A stretch of DNA of 64,000 nt from Paraburkholderia flava. GTDB taxonomy: Bacteria; Pseudomonadota; Gammaproteobacteria; Burkholderiales; Burkholderiaceae. The notes beneath the pieces were generated by a model. That model had not been told where the DNA came from, searched no databases, and saw nothing but the letters and a program-made list of their open reading frames with translations. Shown piece by piece: positions 8,580 through 17,439 of the stretch (position 1 is the stretch's first letter; each line of letters opens with the position of its first letter). The DNA is taken from positions 2,332,193 to 2,396,192 of the forward strand of contig NZ_SMRO01000001.1 of the NCBI RefSeq assembly GCF_004359985.1, read 5' to 3'. Both the position numbers and the translations under genes were made by a program.

Positions 8580-9539
8580 ATGCAGCGGAGCGCCAGCGTT
8601 GATTTCTCCAAGATCGCCCTTGCGGCGATGGTGGTCGCGCTGCATACGGAGATTTTCAAGGAAACCTCCGACTACCTCAGCTTCGTCTTCGTCAACGGGC
8701 TGCTGCGGGTGGCGGTGCCGGTATTCTTCATCATCAACGGCTATTACTTCTACAACATCGTTGCGAAGGGCAAGCCGCTGATGCCGTGGGTCAAGCGGAT
8801 GGTGACGCTCTACGTCGTCTGGATGGTGCTGTATCTGCCGTTCTATTACCCGCATCATCCGCATTCGCTGAAGGAGGATGCGGAGTTCGTGCTGAAGCTC
8901 GCGATCGGCTATCACCACCTGTGGTATCTGGCGGGATCGCTCGGCGCGGGGCTCGTGCTGTATGCGGTGCGGCGCTGGTCCGACGCGAAGCTGCTGACCG
9001 CGGCGGTGCTGCTGTTCGTGATCGGTGCGATCGCGCAGTACGTGTTCAACTACGTGAACAGCAGCCATCTATACCTGAACAAGCTGTTCAACAACTACTG
9101 GCTGTTCCGCAACTTCCTGCTGCTGGGCTTCCCGATGTACGCGATCGGGTATCTGATCGCGAAGGGCCGCGCGGCTGCGCTATCGGACGGCGCGGTGCTC
9201 GTGTGGATGATCGTCGGCATCGTCGCGCTGCTCGCCGAGAGTTCGGCGATCTATTTCTTCCATCCGGTGCGGGACCATTTCGACAACTGCGCGTCGCTGC
9301 TGATCGTGTGTCCGGCGATTTTCCTGTTCGTGCTGCGTCGCAAGGGCACGCTGAACACCGATCGTTACGCGAAGATTTCGACGGTCATCTATTTCATTCA
9401 CCCGTTTTTCGTCTTCGCGTTCATGGGACTCGTGGGCATGCACACGGGCACCGTGCTGTTCGCGATCTCGATCGTGTTGAGCCTGCTCGCATGCGTGTTG
9501 GTCATCCCACTCGACCGCAGGCTCAAGCTGCTGCTCTGA
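8580..9539 (+). CDS. Acyltransferase 3 family integral membrane protein
   Basis: 319 aa with roughly ten hydrophobic helices. The N-terminus SVDFSKIALAAMVVALHTEI is the first helix with the conserved basic/His region of Acyltransferase_3 (OafA/WecH/NolL group), where His donates in acyl transfer. ATG 8580 is preceded by gaggaa. These enzymes O-acylate polysaccharides or other envelope sugars from acyl-CoA. The length is typical for the stand-alone domain. It appears monocistronic, so the target polymer is unknown. Confidence 0.85.
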   Translation: MQRSASVDFSKIALAAMVVALHTEIFKETSDYLSFVFVNGLLRVAVPVFFIINGYYFYNIVAKGKPLMPWVKRMVTLYVVWMVLYLPFYYPHHPHSLKEDAEFVLKLAIGYHHLWYLAGSLGAGLVLYAVRRWSDAKLLTAAVLLFVIGAIAQYVFNYVNSSHLYLNKLFNNYWLFRNFLLLGFPMYAIGYLIAKGRAAALSDGAVLVWMIVGIVALLAESSAIYFFHPVRDHFDNCASLLIVCPAIFLFVLRRKGTLNTDRYAKISTVIYFIHPFFVFAFMGLVGMHTGTVLFAISIVLSLLACVLVIPLDRRLKLLL

Positions 9540-9548
9540 CGTCTCGTG

Positions 9549-10031
9549 TCAACTCGCGTTGCCGCGCTTCGCGCGGAACGCAGCGAGTCCTTTCCTTGCC
9601 TGCGCGCGGATTGCGTTCTGTACGAACGGCGCCCAGCCCAGCAGCGCACCCTTGATGCCGAGCGCCGCACGCGACCAGCGCCACAGATCGAACGTGTCGC
9701 GGTGCTCGGCGATCAATCCGTCCGCGAACACGAAGCGCGCGTGAATCCGGTTCACGACGTGACGTCCACTTTGCGTGAAGACGTAACGAGCGGTCCACTG
9801 TGCGCTACCGGTCGTATCGTCGGCGACGACCTCATCGAATGTCAGCGAAAAGTCCTGCGCGCGTTGCGCCAGCATGCGCCACATGTCGCGTGCTTCGTCG
9901 CCGTGCAGTTCGCCGAACGCGGGGTCGCTGAATACGACATCGCGCGCGTAGCACGTGGCCATCGTGTCGGCGTCGAGGCGCTGGAACGCTTCGTAGAAGC
10001 GGGCGATCAAGGCGGCGTTTTTTTCGTTCAT
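9549..10031 (-). CDS. SnoaL-like / NTF2-fold protein
   Basis: 160 aa. The start ATG (complement of 10029-10031) has aaggaga upstream. The N-terminal MNEKNAALIARFYEAFQRLD and the motif YARDVVFSDPAFGELHG are the SnoaL-like polyketide cyclase/NTF2 cone fold, a pocket used for small-molecule isomerisation or binding. It lies 53 bases downstream of the TetR gene on the same strand, so the two probably form one transcript. Function not assignable. Confidence 0.8.
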   Translation of the reverse strand: MNEKNAALIARFYEAFQRLDADTMATCYARDVVFSDPAFGELHGDEARDMWRMLAQRAQDFSLTFDEVVADDTTGSAQWTARYVFTQSGRHVVNRIHARFVFADGLIAEHRDTFDLWRWSRAALGIKGALLGWAPFVQNAIRAQARKGLAAFRAKRGNAS

Positions 10032-10084
10032 GGTGTTGGGTCTCCTTTGTCTGCTGCGGTCGCGGGCAAGTTGGCTGTGGGTTG

Positions 10085-10780
10085 CTATCGGGGGCGTTTG
10101 CTTTGGCGGCGAGCAGGCTTGGGTTCGCCATCAGCGGAAGTTTCAGACGGAGGACGTACCGTCTCACACAGCATCGCCACACCCGCGCGCGCAGTGGCTC
10201 GCAACGACGCGCGGGTATCGCCCGCACGCGAGCGCAGCGCGAGGCTATGCAACACCGCCGACGCGAGTTTCGCGAGCAGCGCGGCGTCCGCCTGCGCATC
10301 GATCTCGCCGATGGTTTGCGCATGCCTGAAGCGCTTTTCGAACGCGCGGTCGAATGCGCGCAGCGCATCGCCGAGACGCGCGCGCACGTCGGGGTCCGTC
10401 ATCGCTTCGACCGTCGATGTGCCGATCAGAAAGCAGCCGCGCGCGTCGCCGTCGGCCGGCAGGTAGAGCGCCAGTGCGCCGTCGTACACCTGTTGCAATC
10501 CGTCGGCGAGCGGAACGTCCGGACTCAGCGCGCCGAGCATCAAGTCACGCCCTGTTTCGATATACCGGTCGACGGCAGCCAGATAAAGCGCGCGCTTGTC
10601 GCCGAACGCAGCATAGAGGCTCGGCCGGTTCATGCCGGTCGCATCGCTGAGTGCATCGAGCGACGTGCCCGAGTAACCCGTGCGCCAGAACGCATCGCGC
10701 GCGCGTTTCAGCGCATGTTCCGGATCGTATGCACGCGGCCGTCCGCGTGGCCGGGTTGGGGTTTTTGTACTGTCTTGCAT
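10085..10780 (-). CDS. TetR-family transcriptional regulator
   Basis: 231 aa. The N-terminal HTH is clear (SLDALSDATGMNRPSLYAAFGD followed by KRALYLAAVDRY), with a conserved proline/arginine-rich lead (RPRGRPRAYD). The C-terminal ligand domain resembles the TetR_C group seen in AcrR/YcdC-like regulators. Divergent from a glutathione transferase gene across 91 bases, so it probably represses itself, the SnoaL gene behind it and that transferase. Confidence 0.9.
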   Translation of the reverse strand: MQDSTKTPTRPRGRPRAYDPEHALKRARDAFWRTGYSGTSLDALSDATGMNRPSLYAAFGDKRALYLAAVDRYIETGRDLMLGALSPDVPLADGLQQVYDGALALYLPADGDARGCFLIGTSTVEAMTDPDVRARLGDALRAFDRAFEKRFRHAQTIGEIDAQADAALLAKLASAVLHSLALRSRAGDTRASLRATARAGVAMLCETVRPPSETSADGEPKPARRQSKRPR

Positions 10781-10788
10781 ATAAATTA

Positions 10789-10818
10789 TTGACGCCGGTG
10801 ATTTTTGTCCAATATAGT
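10789..10818 (+). promoter_or_regulatory. Sigma-70 promoter for the glutathione transferase gene
   Basis: TTGACG (10789-10794), 18-base spacer, TATAGT (10813-10818), about 50 bases before the ATG at 10872. The flanks tGTACTGt (10768) and AGTACAGa (10817) are inverted partial copies, candidates for TetR half sites over the divergent promoters. Confidence 0.6.
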
Positions 10819-10871
10819 ACAGAAACAGGACGCGGAGGCTAATCGACGCGTCATCACGACGGAGATATTCG

Positions 10872-11507
10872 ATGGATCTGTATTTTTCACCGCTCGCGTG
10901 TTCGCTCGCGACGCGGATCTCGCTATACGAAGCAGGGGCCGATGCGGCTTTCGTTCAGGTCGACACGAAGGCGAAGCAGGTTGCCGACGGCAGCGACTTT
11001 CTCGCGATCAATCCGCTTGGCCAGGTGCCGGTGCTGCGCACAGACGATGGCTGGCTGCTAACCGAAAACACCGCGATCCTGCCGTACGTCGCGGACCGTT
11101 ATCCCGACGCAGCGCTCGCACCCGTGTCGGGCACGGCGGCGCGCGCGAAGATGCAGCAATGGCTGGGGTTCGTCAGCACCGAATTGCACAAGGCGGTGTT
11201 CGTTCCGCTGCTCGACCGGCATGCATCGGACGATGTGAAACGCTACGCGCGCGACAAGGTCGCATCACGGATGGGCATGCTGCAGCGGCATCTGGACGCA
11301 CATGAATTTCTGGTGGAGACGTTTAGCGTCGCGGACGCATACCTGGTGACGGTGCTGAACTGGGCATCGCACGGTGGCGTCGATCTGGCGCAGTGGCCGG
11401 AAGTAGAGCGCTACTACCGGCGCCTGGTGGAGCGGCCGGCAGTGGCACGGGCGCTGGCCGAAGAACTCGCGTTGTATCGCGAGGAACTGGCCCGTCGCAG
11501 CAAATAA
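10872..11507 (+). CDS. Glutathione S-transferase family protein
   Basis: 211 aa. The thioredoxin-like N-domain begins MDLYFSPLACSLATRI, with the catalytic region Ser/Cys near residue 10 as in beta-class bacterial GSTs. It contains NPLGQVPVLRTDDG with the cis-Pro and the TENTAILPYVADRY (E/S-x-A-I) glutathione-binding motif. The C-terminal all-helical domain holds VADAYLVTVLNWA. ATG 10872 follows acggagat. Likely detoxifies electrophiles in the cytosol. Control by the divergent TetR protein is inferred. Confidence 0.92.
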   Translation: MDLYFSPLACSLATRISLYEAGADAAFVQVDTKAKQVADGSDFLAINPLGQVPVLRTDDGWLLTENTAILPYVADRYPDAALAPVSGTAARAKMQQWLGFVSTELHKAVFVPLLDRHASDDVKRYARDKVASRMGMLQRHLDAHEFLVETFSVADAYLVTVLNWASHGGVDLAQWPEVERYYRRLVERPAVARALAEELALYREELARRSK

Positions 11508-11519
11508 GAAGCGTGGGTG

Positions 11520-11780
11520 CTACACGTTTTCGGTGTACTGGCAAAACCGTCGGCCGGGTACATGCGAGATCACCAGTTCGGCGATTTCGGGAGCCGTGTA
11601 TTCGGTGGGCACCGCGAGACGGCGGCATTCGGGATCGTGTTTCAGCGTCCATTCGACGAGGCGATACGACCGGCCCCACGGAAGCTGCTGCGGCGCGGTG
11701 ACCGTGCACGAATGAATCTGCTGGGCATGGAGGTTGCCGGACATGGCCTGCAGATGGGTGAACACCGCTTCTTCAGTCAT
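11520..11780 (-). CDS. Small hypothetical protein
   Basis: 86 aa, ATG at complement 11778-11780 with aaggagt ideally spaced, which supports real translation. It has no signal peptide or membrane segment and contains two cysteines and several histidines. I do not recognise a family. It is convergent with the glutathione transferase gene, 12 bases away. Confidence 0.65.
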   Translation of the reverse strand: MTEEAVFTHLQAMSGNLHAQQIHSCTVTAPQQLPWGRSYRLVEWTLKHDPECRRLAVPTEYTAPEIAELVISHVPGRRFCQYTENV

Positions 11781-11970
11781 GGTTTGACTCCTTTCCTGCA
11801 GGAATGCGATTGATAGTGCGGCGCTGCGGCGACAAGCCTGAAAAAAGTGCCGCCTGTACTCCGGCGGCTCAACAGGGGATGTCGAGCGTATGGTTGCAGG
11901 GAAGAATTAAGCCAGACTTAAAACACGGCGACGCTCTGTATCAGCGTGTATTCAGCATGCTGGATGAGCG

Positions 11971-12318
11971 TCAGGGCGTGGTCAGCGACTCGACGTGCAC
12001 CATCGGCAATTGCATGCCAGCGGGATCGAGTCTCACGACCGTGCCGCGAATTTTTACCTGCTGATTCTGCAGTGCCGATGCGCGTGCAGCGGACAGACCG
12101 TCGAGTTGCCACACGCCGCCCGGATCCTGGACGACCGGGTAGACGAACGGTTCGTTGCCGCGCAACGTGAGCTTGCCGGAGAGTTCGATCGACTGGCCGA
12201 TGGATGGACTGCGACTGGTCGACGTCCCCGCAGCAGGCTGAACCGCACATGCAGTCTCTACCAGCAGCACGGCTACGAGCGCAATCATCGTGACGTGCGG
12301 AAAAAATCGTTTGAGCAT
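11971..12318 (-). CDS. Small exported protein, probable lipoprotein
   Basis: 115 aa starting MLKRFFPHVTMIALVAVLLV. The signal sequence ends at VETAC, a plausible lipobox, or at an alternative SPase I site a few residues later. The mature part is a short beta-rich domain (QLDGLSAARA, QVKIRGTVVRLDPAGM) reminiscent of OB-fold tRNA_anti-like or BOF periplasmic proteins, but the match is not secure. Downstream of the HExxH lipoprotein gene on the same strand, separated by a hairpin. Confidence 0.7.
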   Translation of the reverse strand: MLKRFFPHVTMIALVAVLLVETACAVQPAAGTSTSRSPSIGQSIELSGKLTLRGNEPFVYPVVQDPGGVWQLDGLSAARASALQNQQVKIRGTVVRLDPAGMQLPMVHVESLTTP

Positions 12319-12366
12319 GACGGAGCCTGAGATAGCTATCCAATAAAAACCGCACGGTGAAAACGA

Positions 12367-12391
12367 CGAAGCGGCGCACTGCGCCGCTTCG
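12367..12391 (-). terminator. Hairpin terminator after the M30-like gene
   Basis: CGAAGCGGCGC, loop 3, GCGCCGCTTCG: an 11-bp perfect stem 40 bases past the stop at 12432. Read on the minus strand it is followed by TCGTTTTC, a short T tract. Confidence 0.6.
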
Positions 12392-12431
12392 AGTCTACTG
12401 CGATACAACGTGACGACAGACCCGCTCAGCG

Positions 12432-14198
12432 TCAGTCCACGACCACCGACAGCGTCGTCCCCGCCGGCACCTGCACCGTCTCGTTGAACGTTCCGCTGAC
12501 GGCAGGACGCAGCACCGGGAAGTTGCCAAGCGACGGCAGCGCGCTCGGCACCGCGGACGGCAAATCGCGCATGCTCTGATAGGCCGACGGATCGATCGCG
12601 GGCAGATTGAAGCCGCCTTCGCTGCGTGCCGCGAACAGGTAATTGCTCACGCCTGCGGAAGTGGTCGGCACGAGGCCGGCCGCCGCCGCGGCGAAGTGCC
12701 GCAGTTCCTGCTGCACGCTCGAACCCGCACGGTTCTGGACGATCGCATCGTTCAGGATCGCGAGCGAATCGGTCTGGTTTTTGTCGTACAGCAGCGTCTT
12801 GTAGAAGTTCAGCCCAAGCTGCCGGTTCAGGAAACCGCCGAACGATCCCGACACGGAATAGCTTTCGCAATCGGTGCCGAACGGCGTCCAGTTCGTGAGG
12901 CCGCAATCGTAGCTGCCGTGGCCCGCGTAATTCAGGTAAGTCGGGAAGCGCAGATCGCGGATCGCGTTGTAGCTCGGATCGAGGTTCGTGCTCGCCCAGT
13001 CTTCCATCATCATCGCGCTCATTTCTTCGAGCCACGAATCGAATGCGTATTGCGAACCCATCAGCACCGCGCGCCGGTAGAAGTTCTGCATGTGCATGCT
13101 TTCATGCGCCATCGTCGTCGTGATCTGCTGAAGGCCCGCAGCGCCGCCGAGGTAGAGCGTTTCGGAATCCAGATACAGCGAGATCGACTGATTGCTGTAC
13201 GCGAGCTGGCCGGAGCCGGTCTTGAAGTCATTGAGCGCCCAGAAATAACCGAGCAGACCGAACGGCTGGTTGTTGTGATCGAAGTTCATCACGACGAGAT
13301 CGATCGGCTGGCCGGTACCGCTGATCAGCTCCGAATGCGAGTTCGGGCCGTACAGCGGGCCGCCGATGCGCGTCAGCATGTCGTACACGCCGCCCGCCTG
13401 TGCGTAGCGCGTGAGCAGCGTGTTGATCAGCGTCGGGCTGACCTTGCTTGCGCCCAGCTCGCCGTTTTCGACCCACAGGTTCACGGTGGTGCCGTCGGAC
13501 GTGGTCGCCGTCTGTTCGAGCGTCGTCTGACGGATCGAGAAGTCCTGGTAGTAGAACGTGCGCTGTGCGCCGATCGCGTATGCGACCGATGCGGACGGCG
13601 TGCCTGCCGTCGAGAAGCGTGCAACCGATGAAGCGGCCGCCGACGGGTTCGATGCGTTCGATGTGTACGCGGCCCAGCCGTGCGCGTTGAAGTCGCGGAT
13701 CGCGGAGAGCGCTGCGTTTTCGCCGGCACCCGACGTCGCGACGTTCGGCTCCGTCTGCGCGCGCATCACGGCGGACATCGACGAAGCAGCCGAGACCGAC
13801 GGGTTGAGTTTCAGCGCAGCGACCGTCTGTGCCGACGTGCTTTCGTTCGTGAAAACGAACGTGACGTTCTGCCCCGTGAGGCCTTTGATGGAGACCGGAA
13901 CGTTCTGCGCTGCTGCGCTCGTGTTGAGTGCCTGCCAGAGGCCGGTGCCGCTGCCGGAATAGGTGGAGTCGTCGCTTGCGCCGCAGCCTGTGCAGGCTGC
14001 GTGCATGTTGCCGTCGGCGAGAACCGCTGTCGTCGTCGCGGGTGTTGAAGTGTTGGTCGAGGTGTCGGTGCCTTTGGCGGTGCCGCTGGCTGCAGGGCTG
14101 GAATCGCCGCCGCCTCCGCCGCCGCATCCGGCCAGACCGGCAGCGAACAGCATGACGACCGCACATGCGGCCATCGATTTGGAACGCACGCTGCGCAT
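12432..14198 (-). CDS. M30 (hyicolysin)-like zinc metallopeptidase lipoprotein
   Basis: 588 aa from ATG at complement 14196-14198, with tggagat upstream; an earlier in-frame ATG adds 19 residues before the signal. The leader MRSVRSKSMAACAVVMLFAA ends in the lipobox LAGC, followed by a glycine run and a Ser/Thr-rich linker. The zinc motif HESMH (HExxH) sits in TTMAHESMHMQNFYRR, and the downstream EEMSAMMMEDW could supply the third ligand, as in the M30 family. Often labelled hemagglutinin in Burkholderia genomes. Envelope or surface protease is inferred. Confidence 0.8.
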   Translation of the reverse strand: MRSVRSKSMAACAVVMLFAAGLAGCGGGGGGDSSPAASGTAKGTDTSTNTSTPATTTAVLADGNMHAACTGCGASDDSTYSGSGTGLWQALNTSAAAQNVPVSIKGLTGQNVTFVFTNESTSAQTVAALKLNPSVSAASSMSAVMRAQTEPNVATSGAGENAALSAIRDFNAHGWAAYTSNASNPSAAASSVARFSTAGTPSASVAYAIGAQRTFYYQDFSIRQTTLEQTATTSDGTTVNLWVENGELGASKVSPTLINTLLTRYAQAGGVYDMLTRIGGPLYGPNSHSELISGTGQPIDLVVMNFDHNNQPFGLLGYFWALNDFKTGSGQLAYSNQSISLYLDSETLYLGGAAGLQQITTTMAHESMHMQNFYRRAVLMGSQYAFDSWLEEMSAMMMEDWASTNLDPSYNAIRDLRFPTYLNYAGHGSYDCGLTNWTPFGTDCESYSVSGSFGGFLNRQLGLNFYKTLLYDKNQTDSLAILNDAIVQNRAGSSVQQELRHFAAAAAGLVPTTSAGVSNYLFAARSEGGFNLPAIDPSAYQSMRDLPSAVPSALPSLGNFPVLRPAVSGTFNETVQVPAGTTLSVVVD

Positions 14199-14697
14199 GG
14201 AAGATCTCCAGTCCCCGGCGATGCCGGGATAAAACAGCATGGCCTGCGCGGCCATGCGGGCAGTTCGGGAGGTTTGCTCCGGACCGTCGCGCGCGAGGCG
14301 TGCGGCCGGGCATTCCGTTGGCCGGTATCGATCGTCGACACCGGCGAGGTGCGAGCCTCGAACCTGTTATCGGCGTGGGGACGGGGGACTTTAGGCGTAC
14401 AGCACGTTTAAAACGACGTGACGACGCGGTGTGCGAGACGTCGCAGGCGTGACGCGCGGATGCGAAAAACGCGCGGCGTGCCGTGGGGATTTAAACGTCG
14501 GCGGGGAGAGTGGAGGGAAACCTGAAGAAACGAGAGGAGGCTTGAGCGGGACGGCAACGCATACCGCTCAAGCGCACCTGAAATCAGCCGTTAACCTAAG
14601 AGCACTGCGCGATGAACACCGCAGTGTGAATGTCGCCGGCCACACATGACCGGCGGCTATCGAACTATCCGAAGAACTATCCAAACCCGCACGCCCC
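14199..14697. other. Gene-free stretch with two hairpins
   Basis: No supported gene. It holds the promoter region of the M30-like gene and, at 14540-14573, a perfect 10-bp stem GCTTGAGCGG/CCGCTCAAGC with a 14-base loop. A second stem, CACTGCG/CGCAGTG, lies near 14603-14626, just past the end of the catalase remnant. The second half may be leftover terminator sequence of the lost catalase gene. Confidence 0.5.
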
Positions 14698-14898
14698 TCA
14701 AGGCAGCGCGGTCTCCGATCCTTCGGCACCCTGAGCGATTGCCTTGCGCACGCCTGCGCCATAGGCCGGATCGATCTTGTCGAAGAGCGCGAGTTGCCGT
14801 TCGACGATGTCGGCCGGCACGCCCGCGATCCCTTCCGCGATGTTGCGGTACAGGCGCTTGCGCTGCGCGTTGATCAACGAACAGGTATCCGCACCACG
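14698..14898 (-). pseudogene. C-terminal remnant of a monofunctional catalase
   Basis: The reverse strand reads CSLINAQRKRLYRNIAEGI, then GVPADIVERQLALFDKIDPA, then YGAGVRKAIAQGAEGSETAL and a stop. This is the C-terminal tail of a KatA-type haem catalase (the FRNIAxAMxGVPxxIxxRQLxLFxKxDPAYGxGV block). Only about 66 codons remain. The haem and catalytic parts are absent, and the homology stops exactly where the stop codon of the PBP3-like gene begins (14899). No start codon is available, so it is a relic of a gene cut by a rearrangement. Confidence 0.85.
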
Positions 14899-16626
14899 TC
14901 AAGCGTCCGGCGGGACACCGAGCAGTTGCAGCGTGCCGCCCGTCACCGCCGAGAACACCGGGCCGGCGACGGTGCCGCCATAAAATGCCTTGCCCGCCGG
15001 GTCGTCGATCATCACCGCCACCACCAGGCGCGGATCGCTCATCGGCGCCATGCCGACGAACAGCGCGCGATAGCGGTTCTTCGCGTACGACGTGCCCACC
15101 TGTTTGCGCGCAGTGCCCGTCTTGCCACCGGTCCGGTAACCGGCGACGTCTGCCGCGCGTCCGGTGCCGCCCGCGCCCGTCGCCATCTCGAGCATCGTGC
15201 GGATCGCCGCAGCGGTTGCGGGCGTCGTCACCTGACGGCCAGTCGGCGATGCGGCCACCGCAGCGGCTGCGCTGTCGTCGATCAGCAGATGCGCGGGATG
15301 CAGCGTGCCGTCGCCCGCATACGCGGTGTAGACCTGCGCCATCTGCAGCAGCGATGTCGACAGGCCGTAGCCGTAGGCCATCGTCGCCTGCTCGATCGGT
15401 CGCCAGCGGTTATACGGTCGCACGCGGCCGGTCGCGACGCCGGGGAACGTCAGCTCGGGCGCGTGACCGAGGCCGTATTCCTGGTATTTGGTCCAGATCG
15501 TTTCGGCGGGCAGGTTCAGCGCGAGCTTCGCGAGCGCGATGTTGCTCGATTTCTGGATCGCCTGCGCGACGGTGATCTGTCCGTGATTCGACGTATCGTG
15601 GATCACGCTGGGTCCGATCTTGTAGTAGCCCGGCGACGTGTCGATCAGGGTTTGCGGACGGACCTTGCCCAGGTCGATCGACAGCGCGGCGACGATCGGC
15701 TTGATCGTCGAGCCCGGTTCGAACGTGTCGACCACCGCGCGATTGCGCAACTGCCGTCCAGTGAGGCGCGCGCGATCGTTTGGATCGAAGCTCGGATAGT
15801 TCGCGAGCGCGAGAATCTCGCCGTTGCGCGCGTCGAGTACGACGACGCTGCCGGCCTGCGCATCGTGCTTCGCGACAGCCGCCTTTAGCTGCGCATACGC
15901 GAGCTGCTGCACGCGACGATCGATCGTCAGATGAATCGTCGCGCCGTTGCGCGGCGGCACGAGTGGCCGCGTTTCCGACACGACACGGCCGAGTCGATCG
16001 CGGATCACTTCACGCTGGCCCGGCGCACCGATGAGCCGTTCGTTCGCGGCGAGCTCGACGCCTTCCTGGCCGTTGTCCTCGATGTCGGTGAAGCCGACCA
16101 CATGCGCGGCCGATTCGCCCTCCGGATAGAAACGCTTCGAATCTGCGATCTGCGTGATGCCCGCGAGACCGAGCTTTTCGATGTGGCCGGCCGTCTCGGC
16201 GTCGACCTGGCGCCGCAGCAGCACGAACGATTTGTCCGGACTCAACCGGCGCCGCAATTCGGCAAGCGGCACGTCGAGCAGTTTCGCGAGCGGCGGATAA
16301 GCGCTTTCGTCGAGCAGTTTCGGCGTGGCCCAGATTTCGTAGGTCGCGAGACTCACGGCGAGCAACGCGCCGTTGCGATCGACGATGCGGCCGCGCGTCG
16401 CATCGAGTTCGAGCGTGCGCTGATAGCGCTTCTGCCCCTGCTCGACATAGAAGTCCTGATTGACCACCTGCACCCAGAATGCGCGGGCCACGAGCGCAGC
16501 GAATGCCGCGAACACCAGCAGCACGACGAATTTCGAACGCCACATCGGCAGACGTGGATCGAGCACGGCGTTGCGCGCGACGGGAGCGTACGAATCGTGA
16601 GACTGCGGTTTCTTTCTGTGTGCCAT
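14899..16626 (-). CDS. Peptidoglycan transpeptidase, class B PBP (PBP3/FtsI-like, stand-alone copy)
   Basis: 575 aa from ATG at complement 16624-16626; no strong ribosome site is seen for it or for the TTG 21 bases earlier. One N-terminal anchor helix (SKFVVLLVFAAFAALVARAF) is followed by the PBP dimerisation domain (ATRGRIVDRNGALLAVSLAT). The transpeptidase domain has all three motifs: STIK (Ser about 306), SSN (about 360) and KTG (GGKTGTARKQ, about 502). This suggests septal cross-linking in the periplasm. The gene is not in a division (mra/fts) cluster here, so it looks like a paralogue of the main ftsI. It ends against a catalase stump. Confidence 0.9.
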   Translation of the reverse strand: MAHRKKPQSHDSYAPVARNAVLDPRLPMWRSKFVVLLVFAAFAALVARAFWVQVVNQDFYVEQGQKRYQRTLELDATRGRIVDRNGALLAVSLATYEIWATPKLLDESAYPPLAKLLDVPLAELRRRLSPDKSFVLLRRQVDAETAGHIEKLGLAGITQIADSKRFYPEGESAAHVVGFTDIEDNGQEGVELAANERLIGAPGQREVIRDRLGRVVSETRPLVPPRNGATIHLTIDRRVQQLAYAQLKAAVAKHDAQAGSVVVLDARNGEILALANYPSFDPNDRARLTGRQLRNRAVVDTFEPGSTIKPIVAALSIDLGKVRPQTLIDTSPGYYKIGPSVIHDTSNHGQITVAQAIQKSSNIALAKLALNLPAETIWTKYQEYGLGHAPELTFPGVATGRVRPYNRWRPIEQATMAYGYGLSTSLLQMAQVYTAYAGDGTLHPAHLLIDDSAAAAVAASPTGRQVTTPATAAAIRTMLEMATGAGGTGRAADVAGYRTGGKTGTARKQVGTSYAKNRYRALFVGMAPMSDPRLVVAVMIDDPAGKAFYGGTVAGPVFSAVTGGTLQLLGVPPDA

Positions 16627-16686
16627 AAGTAGTACGGTGCCCGACAAAAAACATGAAACGGATGAGCGGATGCAGCCGGAAGCGCG

Positions 16687-17316
16687 TCAGTGCATGCCGC
16701 CCGTGCCCGCATCGGCGGCACTGAAACGCTTCAACCGCCAGCGGAAACGTACCGCCAGCATGCGCACGATGAACCCCGCGACGAGTACCACGAGCGACGC
16801 CGCGCCGCGTCCCACGCCGACCCATTGCAGCGCGAGATACAGCGCACCCGCGGCCAGCGCGATGCTCGCGTACAGGTCTTCTCGCAGCACCAGCGGCATC
16901 TCGTTGCACAGCAGGTCGCGCAGCATGCCGCCGCATACGCCGGTGATCGCGCCCGCGAGGACGACGATCAGCGGACTGATCTGCAGCGCCGACGCGATAT
17001 CGCAGCCGATGATCGTGAACGCGATCAGCCCGATCGCGTCGACGGTCACGAAGAGTCCCTGGAGATGCCGCAGAGGCCTTGCGCATGCCGCCGCGACCGA
17101 CGCGGCCCCAATTGTAATTAGAACGTAATCTGGATGGGCGATCCACGCAAGGGGGTAATGACCGAGCAGCACGTCGCGCACGGTGCCGCCGCCGAGCGCG
17201 GTGACCGTGCCGACGAGGCACAACCCGAAGCGGTCCATGCCGCGGCGCATGCCCATCAGGGCACCGGACATCGCTTCGGCGACGATCGCAAGCAAGTAGA
17301 GGGAGTGGAGCAACAT
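16687..17316 (-). CDS. TRIC/UPF0126 family membrane protein (YicG-like)
   Basis: 209 aa, ATG at complement 17314-17316 after gaagg. About seven helices in two repeated units, each with the signature glycine-rich turn: ALGGGTVRDVLLGHYPL and GVCGGMLRDLLCNEMPL. The GG(G/M)xRD motifs define the prokaryotic TRIC/UPF0126 family, members of which act as trimeric cation channels or as glycine transporters. It sits 60 bases upstream of the PBP3-like gene on the same strand and may share its transcript. Confidence 0.9.
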   Translation of the reverse strand: MLLHSLYLLAIVAEAMSGALMGMRRGMDRFGLCLVGTVTALGGGTVRDVLLGHYPLAWIAHPDYVLITIGAASVAAACARPLRHLQGLFVTVDAIGLIAFTIIGCDIASALQISPLIVVLAGAITGVCGGMLRDLLCNEMPLVLREDLYASIALAAGALYLALQWVGVGRGAASLVVLVAGFIVRMLAVRFRWRLKRFSAADAGTGGMH

Positions 17317-17399
17317 CGCGCGGCCTTCGTGAAGGCACGGCAGGATGCCGTGCATCGAAAGCGGCGATTATCGGCAGTGCTGTCTGCCGAAGAAATTCG

Positions 17400-17436
17400 A
17401 TTAAGCAGAATTCGCTAAGGCCAAATTCTGCTTAAT
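17400..17436. promoter_or_regulatory. Perfect 13-bp inverted repeat
   Basis: ATTAAGCAGAATT (17400-17412), 11-base loop, AATTCTGCTTAAT (17424-17436). It lies 84 bases upstream of the TRIC gene start in a gap with no other gene. No T tract follows, so a regulator site or an RNA stem is more likely than a terminator. Confidence 0.5.
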
Positions 17437-17439
17437 CTG

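Noticed and set aside
12696-13631. A 311-codon + strand frame opposite the M30-like gene
   Set aside because: Arg/His-rich antisense frame; the minus strand carries the lipobox and HESMH.
14103-14125. Glycine-repeat coding in lipoprotein leaders (also near 56345) as a possible simple repeat element
   Set aside because: It encodes the flexible linker after the lipobox in both proteins and is not a mobile or regulatory repeat.
14657-14902. An 81-codon minus-strand frame over the catalase tail
   Set aside because: It is a shifted reading frame; the catalase homology lies in another frame that has no start codon, so the locus is a remnant, not a new small gene.
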